Shown: positions 58,027 through 64,000 of the stretch, one piece after another
How the letters are laid out: each line of letters starts with the position of its first letter
Position numbering within the stretch: the first letter of the stretch is position 1
Assembly: GCF_017571525.1 (NCBI RefSeq)
Contig: NZ_JAGETY010000001.1
Span: 124,001 to 188,000 of the forward strand
From: Hymenobacter sp. BT559
Lineage (GTDB): Bacteria; Bacteroidota; Bacteroidia; Cytophagales; Hymenobacteraceae
Length of the DNA: 64,000 nucleotides
Reading direction: 5' to 3'
Notes under the pieces: model-generated
What the model was told of the DNA's origin: nothing
What the model saw: only the letters and a program-made list of their open reading frames with translations
The model's database searches: none
Translations under genes and position numbers: made by a program

Positions 58027-59361
58027 ATGATAAAGAATATGTTATCGGCCAGGGCATGGCTACTGGTGAGCTGGGTAGGGCTAGGGCTATCGGCGCGGGC
58101 GCAGGCGCAGGCGGCCCCAGCCGCCCCCCGCGACCTGTCGTTTTACCTGACCCAGGCCCGGCAAAACAGCCCGCTGAGCGCCGACGTGCGCAACCAGGGC
58201 CGCGCCGTGCAGCTCGAAACCGAGCGCCTGCGCGCCTTCTACACCAAGGCCAACGGCACGCTGGTGGGCAACTACACCGCCGTGCCCGTGCTGACCCGCG
58301 ACAACGGCCGCACCCGCCTCAGCTACGCGGCCGACGCCACTACCAATAGCTACGTGGGCTACGACGTGGCCCTGAGCAACGGCGCGCTTTACCAGGGCTA
58401 CGCCCAACTCACGCAGCCACTCTTCAACCAAAAGCGCTTCGAGGCCTACGCCCAGCAGGCGCAGGGGCTGGCCCTGAGCCAGCAAAATCTGTCGCAGCTG
58501 TCGCTGCACGATTTGGAGAAGTTGGTGGGCGACCAGTACATTTTGTGCCGCCAGGATTTGGACCAGCTCAGCTACGTGCGCGAGCTGCTTGGCATCTTGG
58601 ACAAGCAGCGGCTGCTGGTGCGCAAATTGGTGGAGGCTAGCCTGTTGAAGCAGTCAGACTACGCACTGCTCAGCATTGAGGTCGAAACCCAGCAGCTGTT
58701 TCTCAACACCTACCGCACGGCCTACCACCGCGATTTGCTAGATTTGAACGTGCTGTGCGGGCTGGGCGACACCACGGAGGTGCAGCTAGCCCCGCCCGAT
58801 TTGCCGCTGCGCCGCACCGGCCCCACGCCGGGTTTGTCGGGCTTCACCACCCGCTACCGTCTCGACAGCCTGACGCTGGCCGCCAACCAGCGCGTGTTTG
58901 AGCTGCGCTACAAGCCGGTAGTCAACGCCTTTGCTAACGGCGGGCTGGAGGCCGTGACCCTGGCCGACATCCCGCAACGCTTCGGGGTGAGCGCCGGGCT
59001 GAGTTTCAGCCTGTATCTATTTGATGGGCACCAGCGCCAAACCAGCCGCGACCGCACCCAGGTGCTACTCGAAACTACCCGCGCCTACCAGCGCAACTTC
59101 GCCACTATCAACCCCGTGCGCCAGCAGCGACTACTCTATGAATTGCGCCAGCTCGACGAGCGCCAGCGCCTGGCCCGCGAGCAGATTGCCAGCTACCGCC
59201 AGGTGCTCGACTCGTACAAGCGCGAGGTGATTGCCGGGCAGCTCTCGGTAGTGAACTACGTGCAGGTGCTCAAGAACTACGCCCTGGCCGCCCGCGACTT
59301 GGTGCTGCTGGAGAATAACCGGCTGCTGCTGATTAACGCTTACAATTACTGGACGTGGTAG
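58027..59361 (+). CDS. TolC-family outer membrane factor
   Basis: This 444-residue protein has a signal peptide (AWLLVSWVGLGLSARAQAQ) followed by two outer-membrane-efflux repeats: LSFYLTQARQNSPLSADVRNQ..., and the long coiled-coil runs LVRKLVEASLLKQSDYALLSIEVETQQ and REQIASYRQVLDSYKREVIAGQLSVVNYVQVL. It forms the channel of a tripartite pump with the adaptor (59527) and permease (60456). A REP-like hairpin separates it from the adaptor. Confidence 0.92.
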   Translation: MIKNMLSARAWLLVSWVGLGLSARAQAQAAPAAPRDLSFYLTQARQNSPLSADVRNQGRAVQLETERLRAFYTKANGTLVGNYTAVPVLTRDNGRTRLSYAADATTNSYVGYDVALSNGALYQGYAQLTQPLFNQKRFEAYAQQAQGLALSQQNLSQLSLHDLEKLVGDQYILCRQDLDQLSYVRELLGILDKQRLLVRKLVEASLLKQSDYALLSIEVETQQLFLNTYRTAYHRDLLDLNVLCGLGDTTEVQLAPPDLPLRRTGPTPGLSGFTTRYRLDSLTLAANQRVFELRYKPVVNAFANGGLEAVTLADIPQRFGVSAGLSFSLYLFDGHQRQTSRDRTQVLLETTRAYQRNFATINPVRQQRLLYELRQLDERQRLAREQIASYRQVLDSYKREVIAGQLSVVNYVQVLKNYALAARDLVLLENNRLLLINAYNYWTW

Positions 59362-59394
59362 CCACACTATTCCTCCCAAATCGCTAAAAAGAAC

Positions 59395-59487
59395 GTCCTG
59401 CTGAGCTTGTCGAAGCATCTCTACTGCGCCGCTAGGGTCACTAACCTACTGAAAGCGGTAGAGATGCTTCGACAAGCTCAGCAGGAC
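59395..59487. repeat. REP-like hairpin, copy B
   Basis: Perfect 30-bp arms (59395-59424 and 59458-59487; GTCCTGCTGAGCTTGTCGAAG...) surround a 33-base loop that again contains CCGCTAGGGT. It sits between the TolC and adaptor genes of one operon. Confidence 0.88.
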
Positions 59488-59526
59488 AAACGGATTTTAA
59501 GGCCTCGTGCCGGTTTGCCCTTGCTT

Positions 59527-60459
59527 ATGCGCGCTCGACTTTCAGTTTATCTACTCTGCTGCTTACCAGCCATTATCCTCGCCGCCTGCCACTCCGGCGC
59601 CCCGGCCGAGGAAGACGCCGCTGGCCCGCCGCCCCGCGCTCAGGTGCAGGCCGTCACGGTTTCAACCCAGAGCCTGACGCAGTACCGCACCTTTCCGGCC
59701 ACCTCGACCTACCCGCGCAAAAGCACCGTGACGGCGCCAGTGGCGGCTTACGTCACGGCCGTGCGCGTGAAGCTCGGCGACCAGGTACGCGCCGGGCAGG
59801 TGCTGTTTTCGCTCGAAACCAAGGAGCGCCGCGCCCTCGGCAACGACGCCCAGCGCATCGACCCCAGCCTGAAAGGCTTCGGCCTGGTGCAGGTGACGGC
59901 GCCGGCCAGCGGCATTGTGAGCGTGCTCAACATTCAGCAATCGGGTGATTACCTGCTCGAAGGCTCGCCGCTGTGCACGGTGGCCGAGAGCAGCCAGCTC
60001 GTGTTTCAGCTGAATTTGCCCTACGAATACCACAACCTGGCGCAGGGCAACCCCACGTGCACCATTGTGCTGCCCGACAGCACCCGCCTCACGGGCACGG
60101 TGCAGGCGCCCCTAGCCAGCGTAAGCCCAGGCCAGTCGGAAGTGTACCTGGTGCGGCCTAACAACCCGCCGCGCGTGATTCCGGAAAACTTGATTGTGCA
60201 GGTGCGCCTCACCCAAACCAAGCAGCCCAATGCCCAGACACTGCCCGCCGGTTGCGTGCTGTCGGATGAAACGCTGCACCACTTTTGGGTGATGAAGCTG
60301 GTGAACGACTCGACGGCCATCAAGGTGCCAGTGACGCTGGGAGTGCAAAACCCGCAGGAAATCGAAATCAAAAGCCCGACGTTCGGCCCCGGCGACCGCA
60401 TCCTGAGCACCGGTAACTACGGCCTGGCCGACACCGCCAAAGTGAAGCTGGTACGATGA
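59527..60459 (+). CDS. RND efflux adaptor lipoprotein lacking the alpha-hairpin
   Basis: This 310-residue protein has a lipobox signal (LPAIILAACHSG, Cys21). The two lipoyl halves are present (VTAPVAAYVTAVRVKLGDQVRAGQVLFSLETKE and LVQVTAPASGIVSVLNIQQSGDYLLEGSPLCTV, about residues 67-100 and 120-155), but only about 20 residues separate them. The long coiled-coil hairpin that normally reaches TolC is therefore missing. Beta-barrel and C-terminal domains follow. The stop overlaps the permease start (ATGA). I begin at ATG 59527; an earlier in-frame ATG lies in the REP hairpin. Confidence 0.88.
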   Translation: MRARLSVYLLCCLPAIILAACHSGAPAEEDAAGPPPRAQVQAVTVSTQSLTQYRTFPATSTYPRKSTVTAPVAAYVTAVRVKLGDQVRAGQVLFSLETKERRALGNDAQRIDPSLKGFGLVQVTAPASGIVSVLNIQQSGDYLLEGSPLCTVAESSQLVFQLNLPYEYHNLAQGNPTCTIVLPDSTRLTGTVQAPLASVSPGQSEVYLVRPNNPPRVIPENLIVQVRLTQTKQPNAQTLPAGCVLSDETLHHFWVMKLVNDSTAIKVPVTLGVQNPQEIEIKSPTFGPGDRILSTGNYGLADTAKVKLVR

Positions 60460-63400
60460 GCGCGCCCCCGACCATCGAGCGGCCGGGCACGCCCGCGCCC
60501 CCTAGCCCGCCCCAGCCCGCTAGCCCCCCGGCCCCGGCCGAGCCGGCCGAAAGCTCCTACTTCCACACGCTGCGCAAGCCTATTGTGCTCATCGGCTTGC
60601 TGCTGCTGGCGGCTGGGCTGTTTGCGTATTCGCGGATGCAAACAGCTTTGTTTCCGGAAGTTACGTTCCCCAAAATCACGCTCATCGCCGACGCCGGGCA
60701 GCAGCCCATCGACCGGATGATGATAACCGTGACCAAGCCCCTGGAAGCCGCCGTGAAGCGGGTGAAGGGCGTCACCATCGTGAAGAGCAGCACCAGCCGC
60801 GGCTCGTGCGTGATTCAGGTATTCCTGACCTGGAACGTGGACGTGTACAGCACCAAGGCCCAGCTCGAAAGCCGCGTCAACGAGATAAAAGGGCTGCTGC
60901 CGGCCGGCACCACCATCGCCACCGAGGCCATGAACCAGTCGCTTTTCCCGGTGCTGGGCTACTCGCTCGAAAGCAATTCGCGCTCGCCCATCGCCCTGCG
61001 CGATGCGGCCAATTTGCTGGCCAGGCCCCTGTTTTCGCAGGTATCGGGCGCCTCCAACGTGGTAGTGCGCGGGGGCAAGTCGAAGGAGTTTGTGGTGATA
61101 CCCGACCCAGCCAAGCTGGCGGGGCAGCGCCTCACCACGGCGCAACTGCAGGCGGCCTTTGCGAATACCAATTTCGTGCAGTCGGCCGGCAACCTGGCCA
61201 GCTTCCGGCGCCTCTACCTCACCCTCACCGACACCCGGCTAGGCACCCTCAACGACCTCAAGCAGGTGGTGGTGCGCGCCGATTCGGGCCGCGTGGTGCG
61301 GGTGCAGGACGTGGCCACCGTGGACATTCAGGAGCAGCAGGAATTCGTGCTCATCAATGCCAACGGCCACGACGCCGTGCTCATCGACCTGGTGAAGCAG
61401 CAGGGCGTGGACCTGGCCACCTTCTCGCGCGATGCCCACGCCAAGGCTGCCGAGCTGCGCCGCCTCCTGCCGCCCGGCATGACCCTGAAGCCCTACTACG
61501 ACCAGTCGGTTTTCGTGACGGATAGTATTGACAGTGTGCTGCATAGCATCGTGGAGGGGCTGGCGCTGGCCATCCTGGTGATGATAGTGTTTCTGCGCTC
61601 GTGGCGGGCCAGCCTGGCGGTGCTGCTCACGATTCCGGTCACGGTCTGCTTCACGCTGCTGGTGCTGTACTTGTTTGGTATTACGCTGGATATCATGTCG
61701 CTAGGGGCCATCGCGGCCTCGGTGGGCCTGATAATCGACGACGCCATTGTCATTATCGAGCAGATTTACCGCACCCACGAAGAGCACCCCGACCGCAGCA
61801 ATGTGCAGGTGGTGCGGGCGGCTATCGCGGGGCTGTTTCCGGCGATGGTGGCGTCGTCGCTGAGCACCATCGTTATCCACTTCCCCTTCCGGCTGATGAG
61901 TGGGCTAGCGGGTAGCTTCTTCAAGGAATTGTCTGATACGATGCAGATTACGATGGTCTGCTCGTTTCTGGTGACGTGGCTGCTGCTGCCGGTGCTGCAC
62001 CTGTTTATCGGCTACCGGGCGGGCAAAAACGCGCACGCTCACAACGCCGCCCAGGAGCAGGCCGACAAGCTGGGCTGGCTCACGAATTTGTTTGCCAGGC
62101 CGCTGCTGGCCCTGGTGCTGGTGCTGGGGCTAGGGGTCGGCGCCTGGCTGGCCGCCGGCCGGCTCGAAACCGGCTTCTTGCCCGACCTCGATGAGGGCAC
62201 CATCGTGCTCGATTACCACGCGCCGCCCGGCACCGCCCAGGCCGAAGTAGACCGGATGCTGCGCCAGATTGAGCGCGACATCATCACCAAAAACCCCGAG
62301 GTGCAGAGCTACTCGCGGCGCACCGGCATCGGCCTGGCCTTCGACACACGCCCGCCCGAGTACGGCGACTACCTCATCCAACTCAAGCGCGACCACAAGC
62401 TGAGTACGCCCGAGGTTATCAATCAGCTACGCCAGCGCATCGAGGCCACCCAGCCGGCGCTCACCGTGGACTTCGGCCAGCGCATTGCCGACCTGCTGGG
62501 CGACCTCATGAGCAGCGCCAAGCCCATCGAAATCAAGATTTTCGGCGACGACCAGGCTACCCTCGAAAAGCTCTCGGAGCAGACCGGCAAGGTGCTGGAG
62601 AAGGTGCCCGGCGTGGCCGACATCAACGACGGCCTGGTGCCCTCGGGCCCGAGCATCGTGTTTCGGCCCGACGTGGCCAAGCTGGCCCGCTACGGCCTCA
62701 CGCCGCTCGATTTTCAGGCCCAGCTCAGCAACCTGGTGGGCGGCCAAATTCTGGGCAACGGCACGGCACAGGCCAGCATCTCGCCGGCGCAGGCGGGCTC
62801 GCTAGGGGGCATCCAGGTGGGGCAGGTGCAGGATGGCGAGCAGCTGCGCCAGGTGCTGCTGCGCAACGTGGACTTCAGCCGCAACTCGCTGGCGCAGTTG
62901 CAGAAGCAGGTTATTTCTCTGCCCAACGGCAGCCCTAGGCCTCTCACCTTCTTCGCCACCATCAGCGTGGAGCCCGGTAATGTGGAACTGCGCCGCGAGG
63001 ACCTGAAATCGGTGGCCGTGCTCACGGCCCGCCTCGACGGGCGCGACCTGGGCTCGGCGGTGCAGGCCATTCGCCAGCAGGTGGGCCGGCAGGTGACGCT
63101 GCCGCCCGGCTACACCATCGTGTACGGCGGCGCCTACGCCGAGCAGCAGGCCTCGTTCCGCGAGCTGGAGCTGATATTGCTCACGGCCAGCCTCTTGGTA
63201 TTCACAGTATTGCTGTTTCTGTTCCGTGAGTGGCTGATTTCGCTATTGGTGCTCTTCATTTCCGTGATGGGCATCACGGGCTGCCTGCTCGGGTTGTTTT
63301 TAGCCGGTATTCCGCTGAATGTGAGCTCCTACACGGGTATCATCATGATAGTGGGCATCATTGCGGAGAACGCCATTTTCACGGTGCACCAGTTTTATGA

Positions 63401-63689
63401 GTCGCTGCGCGAGACGGGCGACGTGGACACGGCCATTCGCTACGCCATAGCCCTGCGCATCCGGCCCAAGCTGATGACGGCCATCGGGGCCATCCTGGCA
63501 CTTTCGCCGCTGGCCCTCGGCATTGGCCTGGGCGCCCAGATGCAGCAGCCGCTGGCCGTGGCCGTGATTGGCGGCTTCGTGGTGGCGCTGCCCATGCTGC
63601 TCTTCGTGTTGCCCACCGGTATGCGCCTGATTTACCACCACATCCGCCCGCCCGAGGCCGTGACGGAGCGCGAGCCAGCGGCGGCGTAG
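60456..63689 (+). CDS. RND efflux permease
   Basis: This 1077-residue protein carries a Pro/Ala-rich N-terminal extension (about residues 1-34), then the RND fold: helix 1 (VLIGLLLLAAGLFAYSRM), a porter domain with MFPEVTFPKITLIADAG-type opening, helices 2-6 around residue 355-450, and a second repeat after residue 555. The proton-relay motif reads SVGLIIDDAIVIIE (paired Asp), the organic-solute/antibiotic (HAE) type, not the heavy-metal DFGxxxDG of the CzcA gene in this window. It is coupled to the adaptor. The substrate is unknown. Confidence 0.93.
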   Translation: MSAPPTIERPGTPAPPSPPQPASPPAPAEPAESSYFHTLRKPIVLIGLLLLAAGLFAYSRMQTALFPEVTFPKITLIADAGQQPIDRMMITVTKPLEAAVKRVKGVTIVKSSTSRGSCVIQVFLTWNVDVYSTKAQLESRVNEIKGLLPAGTTIATEAMNQSLFPVLGYSLESNSRSPIALRDAANLLARPLFSQVSGASNVVVRGGKSKEFVVIPDPAKLAGQRLTTAQLQAAFANTNFVQSAGNLASFRRLYLTLTDTRLGTLNDLKQVVVRADSGRVVRVQDVATVDIQEQQEFVLINANGHDAVLIDLVKQQGVDLATFSRDAHAKAAELRRLLPPGMTLKPYYDQSVFVTDSIDSVLHSIVEGLALAILVMIVFLRSWRASLAVLLTIPVTVCFTLLVLYLFGITLDIMSLGAIAASVGLIIDDAIVIIEQIYRTHEEHPDRSNVQVVRAAIAGLFPAMVASSLSTIVIHFPFRLMSGLAGSFFKELSDTMQITMVCSFLVTWLLLPVLHLFIGYRAGKNAHAHNAAQEQADKLGWLTNLFARPLLALVLVLGLGVGAWLAAGRLETGFLPDLDEGTIVLDYHAPPGTAQAEVDRMLRQIERDIITKNPEVQSYSRRTGIGLAFDTRPPEYGDYLIQLKRDHKLSTPEVINQLRQRIEATQPALTVDFGQRIADLLGDLMSSAKPIEIKIFGDDQATLEKLSEQTGKVLEKVPGVADINDGLVPSGPSIVFRPDVAKLARYGLTPLDFQAQLSNLVGGQILGNGTAQASISPAQAGSLGGIQVGQVQDGEQLRQVLLRNVDFSRNSLAQLQKQVISLPNGSPRPLTFFATISVEPGNVELRREDLKSVAVLTARLDGRDLGSAVQAIRQQVGRQVTLPPGYTIVYGGAYAEQQASFRELELILLTASLLVFTVLLFLFREWLISLLVLFISVMGITGCLLGLFLAGIPLNVSSYTGIIMIVGIIAENAIFTVHQFYESLRETGDVDTAIRYAIALRIRPKLMTAIGAILALSPLALGIGLGAQMQQPLAVAVIGGFVVALPMLLFVLPTGMRLIYHHIRPPEAVTEREPAAA

Positions 63690-63750
63690 GGGGGGCTCTT
63701 TGGGGCTAGCCTCCGAAGAACGTGTGAGACCCACTATCCAAAAAACGTCT

Positions 63751-63831
63751 GTCATGCTGAGCTTGCGAAGCCTCTCTATCGAACAACACCCGAACAGCGC
63801 GATAGAGATGCTTCGACAAGCTCAGCATGAC
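63751..63831. repeat. REP-like hairpin, copy C (imperfect)
   Basis: Arms 63751-63781 and 63800-63831 are complementary apart from one deleted base and one mismatch (GTCATGCTGAGCTTG core). It lies between the convergent permease gene and a minus-strand gene at the edge; the 187-bp gap holds nothing else. Confidence 0.8.
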
Positions 63832-63876
63832 GTGCTGGTTGGGTTTTCATAATTCAGGAACAAGGCTGGGGACAGC

Positions 63877-64000
63877 TTATATGGCCTCTTCTACCTCCTC
63901 GCGCACCGTGTGCCCTAGCTGGCGCAGCTCGCCGAAGTAGCGCAACTGTACCAGATACAGCGTCCAAACCCAGGCAATGGTAGCCAGCCAGCCGGCCAGC
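63877..64000 (-). CDS. C-terminal end of a membrane protein, partial
   Basis: The minus-strand frame ends at TAA (63879-63877) and stays open to the window edge, reading 40 residues. It shows a hydrophobic, aromatic helix (LAGWLATIAWVWTLYLVQL) followed by a charged tail ending HTVREEVEEAI. The codon use (including CTA before G) matches its neighbours. It is too short to assign to a family; a small transmembrane or transporter subunit is possible. Confidence 0.5.
   Translation of the reverse strand, partial: LAGWLATIAWVWTLYLVQLRYFGELRQLGHTVREEVEEAI

Overview
The window is GC-rich bacterial DNA with the hallmarks of the phylum Bacteroidota, most likely Hymenobacter or a close relative (inference). 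The evidence is a type IX secretion sorting domain, a MoxR/DUF58/DUF4175 cluster, a CzcA permease fused to a TolC-type channel, FadL/PorT-type beta-barrels, an archaeal-type ProS, few Shine-Dalgarno sites and abundant CTAG tetranucleotides. There is no integrase, transposase, phage gene, CRISPR array or rRNA. One tRNA gene, tRNA-Val(TAC), lies at 25.4 kb.

Layout. 0-1.3 kb: the 3' end of a TldD/PmbA protease and a PorT-like barrel, separated by a 39-bp-stem hairpin. 1.5-9.9 kb: an envelope-stress-type operon of DUF4159, MoxR ATPase, DUF58, a BatA-like membrane protein, a DUF4175-like protein and an unknown membrane protein. 10-14.8 kb: an ECF sigma factor, a protein with one inner-membrane helix and a C-terminal outer-membrane barrel, a lipoprotein and a T9SS-exported DUF4394 protein. 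14.9-25.1 kb: housekeeping and envelope genes (proS, a Tyr/Gly-rich lipoprotein, a FadL-like protein, a lipoprotein, an Old Yellow Enzyme, prmC, ribD, a TerB-like protein). 25.4-34.3 kb: tRNA-Val, a probable PAP2 phosphatase relic, a two-component system, a CzcA-TolC fusion pump with its CzcB adaptor, and a broken esterase gene.

34.4-55.3 kb is the most interesting part, an extended arsenosugar (organoarsenical) biosynthesis region. The recognisable core is ArsM (arsenite methyltransferase), ArsS (radical SAM), two TIGR04283 glycosyltransferases, one TIGR04282 nucleotidyl/glycosyltransferase and the small AhpD-like protein that accompanies these genes. Interleaved with the core are a sterol-desaturase-type hydroxylase, a dolichyl-phosphate-mannose-synthase-like GT2, a GT-C membrane glycosyltransferase, a cellulose-synthase-like GT2, a FAD oxidoreductase, a membrane polyferredoxin, a rhodanese lipoprotein, a PiT phosphate transporter, a porin, DUF547 and DUF6134 proteins, an Omp85-type barrel, an epimerase and an SDR. 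An aquaporin whose second NPA motif is NPV closes the region. A plausible reading (inference) is uptake of phosphate/arsenate by porin and PiT, reduction by an enzyme outside the window, methylation by ArsM, adenosylation by ArsS, sugar or lipid elaboration by the glycosyltransferases, and channel-mediated metalloid flux. No ArsR or ArsC is present.

55.4-64 kb: a YVTN propeller protein, a COG4705 membrane protein with four internal repeats, a PepSY-like protein, a second tripartite RND system (TolC, short adaptor, permease), and the 3' end of a minus-strand membrane protein at the right edge.

Three families of dispersed palindromes recur. Two identical 14-bp-TIR elements (3.1 and 53.4 kb) and two of three GTCATGCTGAGCTTG-type hairpins (47.2 and 59.4 kb) lie between co-directional genes. 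The third such hairpin (63.8 kb) lies between convergent genes, and a fourth, diverged element of another type is at 4.1 kb.
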